Assembly: GCA_031769625.1 (NCBI GenBank) | Contig: JAUIMM010001427.1 | Span: 413,501 to 477,500 of the forward strand | Length of the DNA: 64,000 nucleotides | Direction of reading: 5' to 3' | DNA from: Taudactylus pleione | Taxonomy: Eukaryota > Chordata > Amphibia > Anura > Myobatrachidae | Part shown: positions 34,201 to 48,000 of the stretch, in pieces | Layout: each line of letters opens with the position of its first letter | How positions within the stretch are numbered: position 1 is the stretch's first letter | Program-made: the position numbers and the translations under genes | Notes under the pieces: generated by a model | The model's database searches: none | What the model saw: only the letters and a program-made list of their open reading frames with translations | What the model was told of the DNA's origin: nothing

Positions 34201-37200
34201 ACACACACAGCACAGCAGCACCATCCTGCACACACAGCACAGCACCATCCTGCACACACACAGCAGCACCATCCTGCACACAGCACAGCAGCACCATCCT
34301 GCACACACACACAGCACAGCAGCACCATCCTGCACACACACACAGCACAGCAGCACCATCCTGCACACACACACACACACACACAGCAGCACCATCCTGC
34401 ACACACACACACAGCAGCACCATCCTGCACACACATAGCACAGCAGCACCATCCTGCACACACACACAGCACAGCAGCACCATCCTGCACACACACAGCA
34501 CAGCAGCACCATCCTGCACACACACAGCACAGCAGCACCATCCTGCACACACAATCAGCAGCACCATCCTGCACACACACACACACACAGCAGCACCATC
34601 CTGCACACACACACAGCACAGCAGCACCGTCCTGCACACACACACAGCACAGCAGCACCGTCCTGCACACACACAGCACAGCAGCACCATCCTGCACACA
34701 CACAGCACAGCAGCACCATCCTGCACACACACACACACACAGCAGCACCATCCTGCACACAGCACATCAGCACCATCCTGCACACACACAGCACAGCACC
34801 ATCCTGCACACACAGCACAGCAGCACCATCCTGCACACACACAGCACAGCAGCACCGTCCTGCACACACACACAGCACAGCAGCACCGTCCTGCACACAC
34901 ACACACAGCACCATCCTGCACACACAGCACAGCACCATCCTGCACACACACAGCACAGCACCATCCTGCACACACACAGCACAGCAGCACCATCCTGCAC
35001 ACACAGCACAGCAGCACCATCCTGCACACACAGCACAGCAGCTCCATCCTGCACACACAGCACAGCAGCTCCATCCTGCACACACACACACAGCACCATC
35101 CTGCACACACACAGCACAGCAGCACCATCCTGCACACACAGCACAGCAGCACCATCCTGCACACACAGCACAGCAGCTCCATCCTGCACACACACACAGC
35201 ACAGCAGCACCATCCTGCACACACACAGCACAGCAGCACCATCCTGCACACACACACAGCACAGCAGCACCATCCTGAACACACACAGCACAGCAGCACC
35301 ATCCTGCACACACACACAGCAGCACCATCCTGCACACACACAGCACAGCAGCACCATCCTGCACACACAGCAGCACCATCCTGCACACACAGCAGCACCA
35401 TCCTGCACACACAGCAGCATCATCCTGCACACACAGCAGCACCATCCTGCACACACACACAGCACAGCAGCACCATCCTGCATACACACACAGCACAGCA
35501 GCACCATCCTGCATACACACAGCACAGCAGCACCATCCTGCACACACAAACAGCACAGCAGCACCATCCTGCACACACACACAGCACAGCAGCACCATCC
35601 TGCACACACACACAGCACAGATGCACCATCCTGCACACACACAGCACAGCAGCACCATCCTGCACACAGCAGCACAGCAGCACCATCCTGCACACACATA
35701 GCACAGCAGCACCATCCTGCACACACACACAGCACAGCAGCACCACCCTGCACACACACAGCACAGCAGCACCATCCTGCACACACACAGCACAGCAGCA
35801 CCATCCTGCACACACACACAGCAGCACCATCCTGCACACACACACAGCACAGCAGCACCGTCCTGCACACACACACAGCACAGCAGCACCGTCCTGCACA
35901 CACACAGCACAGCAGCACCGTCCTGCACACACACAGCACAGCAGCACCATCCTGCACACACACAGCACAGCAGCACCATCCTGCACACACACACACACAC
36001 AGCAGCACCATCCTGCACACAGCACATCAGCACCATCCTGCACACACACAGCACAGCACCATCCTGCACACACAGCACAGCAGCACCATCCTGCACACAC
36101 AGCACAGCAGCACCATCCTGCACACACAGCACAGCAGCACCATCCTGCACACACACAGCACAGCAGCACCGTCCTGCACACACACACAGCACAGCAGCAC
36201 CGTCCTGCACACACACACACAGCACCATCCTGCACACACACACAGCACCATCCTGCACACACACACAGCACCATCCTGCACACACACACAGCACAGCACC
36301 ATCCTGTACACACACAGCACAGCACCATCCTGTACACACACAGCACAGCAGCTCCATCCTGCACACACACAGCACATAGCACAGCAGCTCCATCCTGTAC
36401 ACACAGCACAGCAGCACCATCCTGCACACACACACACAGCACCATCCTGCACACACACACACAGCACCATCCTGCACACACACACAGCACAGCACCATCC
36501 TGCACACACACAGCACAGCAGCTCCATCCTGCGCACACACAGCACATAGCACAGCAGCTCCATCCTGTACACACACACACACACAGCACCATCCTGCACA
36601 CACACAGCACAGCAGCTCCATCCTGCGCACACACAGCACATAGCACAGCAGCTCCATCCTGTACACACACACACACAGCACCATCCTGCACACACACACA
36701 GCACAGCACCATCCTGCACACACAGCACAGCAGCACCATCCTGCACACACAGCACAGCAGCACCATCCTGCGCACACACAGCACATAGCACAGCAGCTCC
36801 ATCCTGTACACACAGCACAGCAGCTCCATCCTGTACACACAGCACATAGCACAGCAGCTCCATCCTGCACACACACACACACACACACAGCAGCACCATC
36901 CTGCACACACACACACACACACACAGCAGCACCATCCTGTACACACATAGCACAGCAGCTCCATCCTGCATACACAGCACAGCAGCACCATTCTGCACAC
37001 ACACAGCACAGCAGCACCATCCTGCACACACACACAGCACAGCACCATCCTGCACACACACACAGCACAGCACCATCCTGCACACACACAGCACAGCAGC
37101 ACCATCCTACACACACAGCACAGCAGCACCATCCTGCACACACAGCACAGCAGCACCATCCTGCACACACACACACACAGCACCATCCTGCACACACACA

Positions 37201-37871
37201 CAGCACCATCCTGCACACACACAGCACAGCAGCACCATCCTGCACACACACACAGCAAAGCAGCACCATCCTGCACACACACACAGCACAGCAGCACCGT
37301 CCTGCACACACACACACACAGCAGCACCATCCTGCACACACACACACACAGCAGCACCATCCTGCACACACACACAGCACCATCCTGCACACACACAGCA
37401 CAGCAGCACCATCCTGCACACACACACAGCAAAGCAGCACCATCCTGCACACACACACAGCAAAGCAGCACCGTCCTGCACACACACACAGCAAAGCAGC
37501 ACCATCCTGCACACACACACACACAGCAGCACCATCCTGTACACACATAGCACAGCAGCTCCATCCTGCATACACAGCACAGCAGCACCATCCTGCACAC
37601 ACACAGCACAGCAGCACCATCCTGCACACACACACACAGCACAGCAGCACCATCCTGCACACACACACAGCACAGCAGCACCATCCTGCACACACACAGC
37701 ACAGCAGCACCATCCTGCACACACACAGGAGCACCATCCTGCACACACACACACAGCACCATCCTGCACACACACACACAGCACCATCCTGCACACACAC
37801 AGCACCACAGCACCATCCTGCACACACAGCACAGCAGCTCCATCCTTTACACACAGCACAGCAGCTCCATC

Positions 37872-37902
<31 letters not shown>

Positions 37903-40900
37903 GCAGCACCATCCTGCACACACACACACACAGCACAGCAGCACCATCCTGTACACACATAGCACAGCAGCTCCATCCTGCATACACAGCACAGCAGCAC
38001 CATCCTGCACACACACAGCACAGCAGCACCATCCTGCACACACACACAGCACAGCACCATCCTGCACACACACACAGCACAGCACCATCCTGCACACACA
38101 CACAGCAGCACCATCCTGCACACACAGCACAGCAGCACCATCCTGCACACACACAGCACAGCAGCACCATCCTGCACACACAGCACAGCAGCACCATCCT
38201 GCACACACACACAGCACAACAGCACCATCCTGCACATACACAGCACAGCAGCACCATCCTGCACACACACACACACAGCAGCACCATCCTGCACACACAG
38301 CACATCAGCACCATCCTGCACACACACAGCACCATCCTGCACACACAGCACAGCAGCACCATCCTGCACACACACAGCACAGCAGCACCGTCCTGCACAC
38401 ACACACAGCACAGCAGCACCGTCCTGCACACACACACATAGCACCATCCTGCACACACACACAGCACCATCCTGCACACACACACAGCACAGCACCATCC
38501 TGTACACACACAGCACAGCAGCTCCATCCTGCACACACACAGCACATAGCACAGCAGCTCCATCCTGTACACACAGCACAGCAGCACCATCCTGCACACA
38601 CACATAGCACAGCACCATCCTGCACACACACACACAGCACCATCCTGCACACACACACAGCACAGCACCATCCTGCACACACACAGCACAGCAGCTCCAT
38701 CCTGCGCACACACAGCACAGCAGCTCCATCCTGCGCACACACAGCACATAGCACAGCAGCTCCATCCTGTACACACACACACACAGCACCATCCTGCACA
38801 CACACACAGCACAGCACCATCCTGCACACACAGCACAGCAGCACCATCCTGCACACACAGCACAGCAGCACCATCCTGCGCACACACAGCACATAGCACA
38901 GCAGCTCCATCCTGTACACACAGCACAGCAGCTCCATCCTGTACACACAGCACATAGCTCAGCAGCTCCATCCTGCACACACACACACACACACAGCAGC
39001 ACCATCCTGCACACACACACAGCAGCACCATCCTGTACACACATAGCACAGCAGCTCCATCCTGCATACACAGCACAGCAGCACCATCCTGCACACACAC
39101 AGCACAGCAGCACCATCCTGCACACACACACAGCACAGCACCATCCTGCACACACACAGCACAGCAGCACCATCCTACACACACAGCACAGCAGCACCAT
39201 CCTGCACACATAGCACAGCAGCACCATCCTGCACACACAGCACAGCAGCACCATCCTGCACACACAGCACAGCAGCACCATCCTGCACACACACACAGCA
39301 CCATCCTGCACACACACACAGCACAGCAGCACCATCCTGCACACACACACAGCACAGCAGCACCATCCTGCACACACACACAGCACAGCAGCACCATCCT
39401 ACACACACAGCACAGCAGCACCATCCTGCACACATAGCACAGCAGCACCATCCTGCACACACAGCACAGCAGCACCATCCTGCACACACAGCACAGCAGC
39501 ACCATCCTGCACACACACACAGCACCATCCTGCACACACACACAGCACAGCAGCACCATCCTGCACACACACACAGCACAGCAGCACCATCCTGCACACA
39601 CACACAGCACAGCAGCACCGTCCTGCACACACACACAGCACAGCAGCACCGTCCTGCACACACACACACACACAGCAGCACCATCCTGCACACACACACA
39701 CACACACAGCACAGCAGCACCATCCTGCACACACACAGCACAGCAGCACCATCCTGCACACACACAGCACAGCAGCACCATCCTGCACACACACACAGCA
39801 CAGCAGCACCATCCTGCACACACACACACAGCACAGCAGCACCATCCTGCACACACACAGGAGCACCATCCTGCACACACACACACAGCACCATCCTGCA
39901 CACACAGCACCATCCTGCACACACAGCACAGCAGCTCCATCCTTTACACACAGCACATAGCACAGCAGCTCCATCCTGCACACACACACACACACACAGC
40001 AGCACCATCCTGCACACACACACACACACACACACACAGCACAGCAGCACCATCCTGTACACACATAGCACAGCAGCTCCATCCTGCATACACAGCACAG
40101 CAGCACCATCCTGCACACACACAGCACAGCAGCACCATCCTGCACACACACACAGCACAGCACCATCCTGCACACACACACAGCAGCACCATCCTGCACA
40201 CACACACAGCAGCACAGCAGCACCATCCTGCACACACACAGGAGCACCATCCTGCACACACACACACAGCACCATCCTGCACACACACAGCACCATCCTG
40301 CACACACAGCAGCTCCATCCTTTACACACAGCACATAGCACAGCAGCTCCATCCTGCACACACACACACACACACACACACAGCAGCACCATCCTGCACA
40401 CACACACACACACAGCACAGCAGCACCATCCTGTACACACATAGCACAGCAGCTCCATCCTGCATACACAGCACAGCAGCACCATCCTGCACACACACAG
40501 CACAGCAGCACCATCCTGCACACACAGCACAGCACCATCCTGCACACACACACACAGCACCATCCTGCACACACACACACAGCACCATCCTGCACACACA
40601 GCACAGCAGCACCATCCTGCACACACAGCACAGCAGCACCATCCTGCACACACAGCACAGCAGCACCATCCTGCACACACAGCACAGCAGCTCCATCCTG
40701 CACACACACACAGCACAGCAGCACCATCCTGCACACACACACAGCAGCACCATCCTGCACACACACACAGCAGCACCATCCTGCACACACACAGCACAGC
40801 AGCACCATCCTGCACACACACACAGCACAGCAGCACCATCCTGCACACACACACAGCACAGCAGCACCATCCTGCACACACACAGCACAGCAGCACCATC

Positions 40901-43028
40901 CTGCACACACACACAGCACAGCAGCACCATCCTGCACACACACAGCACAGCAGCACCATCCTGCACACACACACAGCACAGCAGCACCATCCTGCACACA
41001 CACACAGCACAGCAGCACCATCCTGCACACACACAGCACAGCAGCACCATCCTGCACACACACAGCACCATCCTGCACACACACAGCACCATCCTGCACA
41101 CACACAGCACAGCAGCACCATCCTTCACACACACAGCACAGCACCATCCTGCACACACACACACACACACAGCAGCACCATCCTGCACACACACATAGCA
41201 CATCAGCACCATCCTGCACACACACATAGCACATCAGCACCATCCTGCACACACACAGCACAGCAGCACCATCCTGCACACACACACACACAGCACAGCA
41301 GCACCATCCTGCACACACACACAGCACAGCAGCACCATCCTGCACACACACACACAGCACAGCAGCACCATCCTGCACACACACACACAGCACAGCAGCA
41401 CCATCCTGCACACACACACACAGCACAGCAGCACCATCCTGCACACACACACACAGCACAGCAGCACCATCCTGCACACACACACAGCACAGCAGCACCA
41501 TCCTGCACACACACACAGCACAGCAGCACCATCCTGCACACACAGCACAGCACAGCAGCACCATCCTGCACACACACACACAGCACAGCAGCACCATCCT
41601 GCACACACACACACAGCACAGCAGCACCATCCTGCACACACACACAGCACAGCAGCACCATTCTGCACACACACAGGAGCACCATCCTGCACACACACAC
41701 ACAGCAGCACCATCCTGCACACACACACAGCACCATCCTGCACACACACACAGCACAGCAGCACCATCCTGCACACACACAGCACAGCAGCACCATCCTG
41801 CACACACACACAGCACAGCAGCACCATCCTGCACACACACAGCACAGCAGCACCATCCTGCACACACACACAGCACAGCAGCACCATCCTGCACACACAC
41901 ACAGCACAGCAGCACCATCCTGCACACACACAGCACAGCAGCACCATCCTGCACACACACAGCACAGCAGCACCATCCTGCACACACACAGCACCATCCT
42001 GCACACACACAGCACCATCCAGCACACACACAGCACAGCAGCACCATCCTGCACACACACAGCACAGCACCATCCTGCACACACACACACACACACACAC
42101 ACAGCAGCACCATCCTGCACACACACATAGCACATCAGCACCATCCTGCACACACACATAGCACATCAGCACCATCCTGCACACACACAGCAGCACCAAC
42201 CTGCACACACACAGCACAGCAGCACCATTCTGCACACACACACACAGCACAGCAGCACCATCCTGCACACACACACAGCACAGCAGCACCATCCTGCACA
42301 CACACACACAGCAGCACCATCCTGCACACACACACACAGCAGCACCATCCTGCACACACACACACAGCACAGCAGCACCATCCTGCACACACACACACAC
42401 AGCACAGCAGCACCATCCTGCACACACACACAGCACAGCAGCACCATCCTGCACACACAGCACAGCAGCACCATCCTGCACACACACACACAGCACAGCA
42501 GCACCATCCTGCACACACACACACAGCACAGCAGCACCATCCTGCACACACACACAGCACAGCAGCACCATCCTGCACACACACAGGAGCACCATCCTGC
42601 ACACACACACACAGCAGCACCATCCTGCACACACACACAGCACCATCCTGCACACACACAGCACAGCAGCACCATCCTGCACACACACACAGCACACACA
42701 GCAGCACCATCCTGCACACACACAGCACAGCAGCACCATCCTGCACACACACATAGCACATCAGCACCATCCTGCACACACACAGCACAGCAGCACCATC
42801 CTGCACACACACAGCACAGCAGCACCATCCTGCACACACAGCACAGCAGCACCAGCCTGCACACACAGCACAGCAGCACCATCCTGCACACACACAGCAC
42901 CATCCTGCACACACACAGCACAGCAGCACCATCCTGCACACACACACACACAGCACAGCAGCACCATCCTGCACACACACAGCACAGCAGCACCATCCTG
43001 CACACACACATAGCACAGCAGCACCATC

Positions 43029-43072
<44 letters not shown>

Positions 43073-43194
43073 CACCATCCTGCACACACACATAGCACAT
43101 CAGCACCATCCTGCACACACACAGGAGCACCATCCTGCACACACACAGCACAGCAGCACCATCCTGCACACACACACAGCACAGCACCATCCTG
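31266..43194. repeat. CA-rich minisatellite/microsatellite hybrid, ~28-bp unit, about 400 copies
   Basis: Each unit is CAGCACAGCAGCACCATCCTG followed by a (CA)n run of variable length, from about four to twenty dinucleotides. CAGCAG, CAGCTC, CATAG and TGTACA variants are scattered through. The plus strand has few G and the minus strand few C-flanked purines, so stop triplets are almost absent on the minus strand. This yields overlapping frames of up to 1414 codons made of CVCAGWCCCAV, VQDGAAVLC and CRMVLLC. Diagnostic variants (AGATGCACC at 33994 and 35619; CATCATCC at 33793 and 35418) show duplicated blocks of about 1.6 kb. None of the frames is a gene. Confidence 0.97.
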
Positions 43195-43406
43195 CATGCT
43201 TGGAGCAGTCGTGTAGCATGCGGTTTTTCATCACATTTGTAAGTAAAAGATGCTATTGCGCCATTTCTGGGTGTGTGCTGCGCAATATGTACGGTCACTA
43301 CTCTGCAATGACCAATCACAGAGGCACGCACCAGACGACTCCACAAGACAAAAGTTATTTTAGTCACCACGTTTGCAGGTCAAAGCCATACGTTCATGTT
43401 TTGGCC
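43195..43406. other. Intron spacer between CA-rich and 26-bp arrays
   Basis: About 210 bp of single-copy-looking sequence, ending in TTTTGGCC at the start of the next array. Open frames that pass through it derive from the neighbouring array. Confidence 0.5.
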
Positions 43407-43943
43407 GGGAGATCGGGACTCTGGCGGCCCAGGGAGATCGGGACTCTGGCGGCCCCAGGGAGATCGGGACTCTGGCGGCCCCAGGGAGATCGGGACTCTG
43501 GCGGCCCCAGGGAGATCGGGACTCTGGCGGCCCCAGGGAGATCGGGACTCTGGCGGCCCCAGGGAGATCGGGACTCTGGCGGCCCCAGGGAGATCGGGAC
43601 TCTGGCGGCCCCAGGGAGATCGGGACTCTGGCGGCCCCAGGGAGATCGGGACTCTGGCGGCCCCAGGGAGATCGGGACTCTGGCGGCCCCAGGGAGATCG
43701 GGACTCTGGCGGCCCCAGGGAGATCGGGACTCTGGCGGCCCCAGGGAGATCGGGACTCTGGCGGCCCCAGGGAGATCGGGACTCTGGCGGCCCCAGGGAG
43801 ATCGGGACTCTGGCGGCCCCAGGGAGATCGGGACTCTGGCGGCCCCAGGGAGATCGGGACTCTGGCGGCCCCAGGGAGATCGGGACTCTGGCGGCCCCAG
43901 GGAGATCGGGACTCTGGCGGCCCCAGGGAGATCGGGACTCTGC
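43407..43943. repeat. 26-bp CpG-rich minisatellite, about 20.6 copies, essentially identical
   Basis: The unit is GGGAGATCGGGACTCTGGCG followed by GCCCCA. Apart from a one-base-shorter first unit, I see no substitution across the array. Each unit has two CpG. Since 26 is not divisible by three and no stop occurs on either strand, all frames are open and cycle GDRDSGGP, REIGTLAAP and GRSGLWRPQ. Such homogeneity implies recent expansion. Confidence 0.97.
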
Positions 43944-44815
43944 CGTGACCTCCCCAGTTCACAGCAGGATGAGCTAGAGATAACGTGTGTCTTCTGGAGA
44001 GGTCTGGCGAGTGCCCCTGGTGACTATGCATCTGGCAGGAGCTGTGGCTACTGTACAAGTTGTTAGTGAATGGTCGTGCTGCAGCCGATATACATTATAC
44101 ACACATCGCAGGCTGATAATATCCCAGATATGTAAGTAGGATGAGGACATACCTGGCAGCAGCACTACATGTAACACTTATACCCTGGAGTGAACAATTA
44201 CAACACATCTGAATGTCCCACCAATGCTAGAAAGGCGATAAATCTCCGGCAGTCTGTCAGATCAGCCCGGGGCCTGTATGAACACCGCTCCAAATTCCAC
44301 ATCTCCTATACCCACAGCAGCCAGATCAGGACAATGGGCACTGGGCCGCGGGGATATTTACATTCACAACACAGCCAACTGGGATCAAATCCACAAATCG
44401 ACACAGAAATCATTTATTGAGCAGAGAGAAGTGACAACAGTACAATTCCTGTGCGATGTGACTCACTTCGTGTCGGCATGTGCATACAGACTACACAGGT
44501 CGGCAGTTTGTGATGCAGAAAAGTGGTTATGCCCGGAACATTTATCCATGACCCCCGTAGCCCGCTTGCTGGTATTCCCCTCCTTACATCACCCGTGAAT
44601 GTAGTGAGAAGTGTACAAAGATGATTATCTTATGCCCAAACATCAGCAGCAAAAAAACCCATCACGCTCGCCATACACACTGCGCGATGCTGCGTACAAC
44701 GGCGACGCATCATTGTATGCTGTAAGTTACTGCGCTGTTTATTGCATGGTCCTATCTGCCGTGCAGAACAGCAGCTGGGACAATGCGATGAATGACCGGT
44801 GTGATTGATGGATCT
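43944..44815. other. Intron sequence, no gene seen
   Basis: About 870 bp. Plus frames at 44190-44420 and 44278-44598 (76 and 106 codons) show no recognisable domain. The stretch 44630-44815 has the GC/CpG pattern of an old frog repeat, possibly joined to the MITE that follows. Confidence 0.5.
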
Positions 44816-44911
44816 GGCGTACATACTATACAATGTGTACGATATATCATTACGATCCGCGTCAGAACGCTATATCATACGATACATTGTATAGTGTGTA
44901 CCCAGCTTTAG
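44816..44911. mobile_element. Short palindromic MITE-like element
   Basis: GTACATACTATACAATGTGT followed by ACGATATATCA at the left is mirrored by TGATA-like TATATCATACGATACATTG and TATAGTGTGTACCC at the right, with a loop around ATCCGCGTCAGAACG. It could be the arm-to-arm core of a longer element ending in AGCTTTA. It is non-coding. Confidence 0.6.
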
Positions 44912-45065
44912 AGTGAGCTGAGACGCTTAGTGACGGCTGATAGGTAATAGTGCACTTACTTAATGAGTCTGATGTAGAGCGCGTGCATTACTCACTCTGT
45001 ACTACTCTGCAGGGGATACGGAGACTTCATAAATCAAATGACACCTTTGATACCATGACAAAGGG
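44912..45065. other. Short intron spacer
   Basis: About 150 bp before the 112-bp array. Nothing is recognised. Confidence 0.5.
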
Positions 45066-48000
45066 AACCACAGACAATGCAGGGACCGGTGTATGTGTAA
45101 CCGCAGGGGCGTGGGATAGAGAGCCACCCTTCAGCTAGTACAATACTGCTGGCTCTGTGACCCCCTCTGTGTGTATGGCCACGGACAATGCAGGGACCGG
45201 TGTATGTGTAACCGCAGGGGCGTGGTATAGACAGCCACCCTTCAGCTAGTACAATACTGCTGGCTCTGTGACCCCCTCTGTGTGTATGGGCCACGGACAA
45301 TGCAGGGACCGGTGTATGTGTAACCGCAGGGGCGTGGGATAGATAGCCACCCTTCAGCTAGTACAATACTGCTGGCTCTGTGACCCCCTCTGTGTGTATA
45401 GGCCACGGACAATGCAGGGACTGGTGTATGTGTAACCGCAGGGGCGTGGGATAGAGAGCCACCCTTCAGCTAGTACAATACTGCTGGCTCTGTGACCCCC
45501 TCTGTGTGTATGGGCCACGGACAATGTAGGGACTGGTGTATGTGTAACCGCAGGGGCGTGGGATAGACAGCCACCCTTCAGCTAGTACAATACTGCTGGC
45601 TCTGTGACCCCCTCTGTGTGTATGGGCCACGGACAATGCAGGGACCGGTGTATGTGTAACCGCAGGGGCGTGGGATAGACAGCCACCCTTCAGCTAGTAC
45701 AATACTGCTGGCTCTGTGACCCCCTCTGTGTGTATGGGCCACGGACAATGCAGGGACCGGTGTATGTGTAACCGCAGGGGCGTGGGATAGATAGCCACCC
45801 TTCAGCTAGTACAATACTGCTGGCTCTGTGACCCCCTCTGTGTGTATGGCCACGGACAATGCAGGGACCGGTGTATGTGTAACCGCAGGGGCGTGGTATA
45901 GACAGCCACCCTTCAGCTAGTACAATACTGCTGGCTCTGTGACCCCCTCTGTGTGTATGGGCCACGGACAATGCAGGGACCGGTGTATGTGTAACCGCAG
46001 GGGCGTGGGATAGATAGCCACCCTTCAGCTAGTACAATACTGCTGGCTCTGTGACCCCCTCTGTGTGTATGGGCCACGGACAATGCAGGGACCGGTGTAT
46101 GTGTAACCGCAGGGGCGTGGGATAGACAGCCACCCTTCAGCTAGTACAATACTGCTGGCTCTGTGACCCCCTCTGTGTGTATGGGCCACGGACAATGCAG
46201 GGACCGGTGTATGTGTAACCGCAGGGGCGTGGGATAGATAGCCACCCTTCAGCTAGTACAATACTGCTGGCTCTGTGACCCCCTCTGTGTGTATGGGCCA
46301 CGGACAATGCAGGGACCGGTGTATGTGTAACCGCAGGGGCGTGGGATAGACAGCCACCCTTCAGCTAGTACATTACTGCTGGCTCTGTGATCCCCCTCTG
46401 TGTGTATGGCCACGGACAATGTAGGGACTGGTGTATGTGTAACCGCAGGGGCGTGGGATAGAGAGCCACCCTTCAGCTAGTACAATACTGCTGGCTCTGT
46501 GATCCCCCTCTGTGTGTATGGCCACGGACAATGCAGGGACCGGTGTATGTGTTACCGCAGGGGCGTGGGATAGAGAGCCACCCTTCAGCTAGTACATTAC
46601 TGCTGGCTCTGTGATCCCCCTCTGTGTGTATGGCCACGGACAATGTAGGGACTGGTGTATGTGTAACCGCAGGGGCGTGGGATAGAGAGCCACCCTTCAG
46701 CTAGTACAATACTGCTGGCTCTGTGACCCCCCTCTGTGTGTATGGTTACGGACAATGTAGGGACTGGTGTATGTGTAACCGCAGGGGCGTGGGATAGATA
46801 GCCACCCTTCAGCTAGTACAATACTGCTGGCTCTGTGACCCCCTCTGTGTGTATGGCCACGGACAATGCAGGGACCGGTGTATGTGTAACCGCAGGGGCG
46901 TGGTATAGACAGCCACCCTTCAGCTAGTACAATACTGCTGGCTCTGTGACCCCCTCTGTGTGTATGGGCCACGGACAATGCAGGGACCGGTGTATGTGTA
47001 ACCGCAGGGGCGTGGGATAGATAGCCACCCTTCAGCTAGTACAATACTGCTGGCTCTGTGACCCCCTCTGTGTGTATGGGCCACGGACAATGCAGGGACC
47101 GGTGTATGTGTAACCGCAGGGGCGTGGGATAGACAGCCACCCTTCAGCTAGTACAATACTGCTGGCTCTGTGACCCCCTCTGTGTGTATGGGCCACGGAC
47201 AATGCAGGGACCGGTGTATGTGTAACCGCAGGGGCGTGGGATAGATAGCCACCCTTCAGCTAGTACAATACTGCTGGCTCTGTGACCCCCTCTGTGTGTA
47301 TGGGCCACGGACAATGCAGGGACCGGTGTATGTGTAACCGCAGGGGCGTGGGATAGACAGCCACCCTTCAGCTAGTACATTACTGCTGGCTCTGTGATCC
47401 CCCTCTGTGTGTATGGCCACGGACAATGTAGGGACTGGTGTATGTGTAACCGCAGGGGCGTGGGATAGAGAGCCACCCTTCAGCTAGTACAATACTGCTG
47501 GCTCTGTGATCCCCCTCTGTGTGTATGGCCACGGACAATGCAGGGACCGGTGTATGTGTTACCGCAGGGGCGTGGGATAGAGAGCCACCCTTCAGCTAGT
47601 ACATTACTGCTGGCTCTGTGATCCCCCTCTGTGTGTATGGCCACGGACAATGTAGGGACTGGTGTATGTGTAACCGCAGGGGCGTGGGATAGAGAGCCAC
47701 CCTTCAGCTAGTACAATACTGCTGGCTCTGTGATCTCCCTCTGTGTGTATGGCCACGGACAATGCAGGGACCGGTGTATGTGTTACCGCAGGGGCGTGGG
47801 ATAGAGAGCCACCCTTCAGCTAGTACATTACTGCTGGCTCTGTGATCCCCCTCTGTGTGTATGGCCACGGACAATGTAGGGACTGGTGTATGTGTAACCG
47901 CAGGGGCGTGGGATAGACAGCCACCCTTCAGCTAGTACAATACTGCTGGCTCTGTGACCCCCCTCTGTGTGTATGGTTACGGACAATGTAGGGACTGGTG

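Noticed and set aside
31038..43370. Very long open frames (1414, 1247, 930, 915, 909 codons) in the CA-rich region
   Set aside because: They follow the repeat unit in several overlapping frames on both strands and owe their length to the absence of stop triplets in the unit. There is no domain, start context or codon bias.
43407..43943. CpG-island promoter
   Set aside because: The CpG density comes wholly from an identical 26-bp tandem unit; no transcript start or conserved flank supports a promoter.
43200..44066. 288-codon plus and 232-codon minus frames, collagen-like in composition
   Set aside because: The 26-bp unit rotates all three frames and lacks stops; the flanking parts have no motif.
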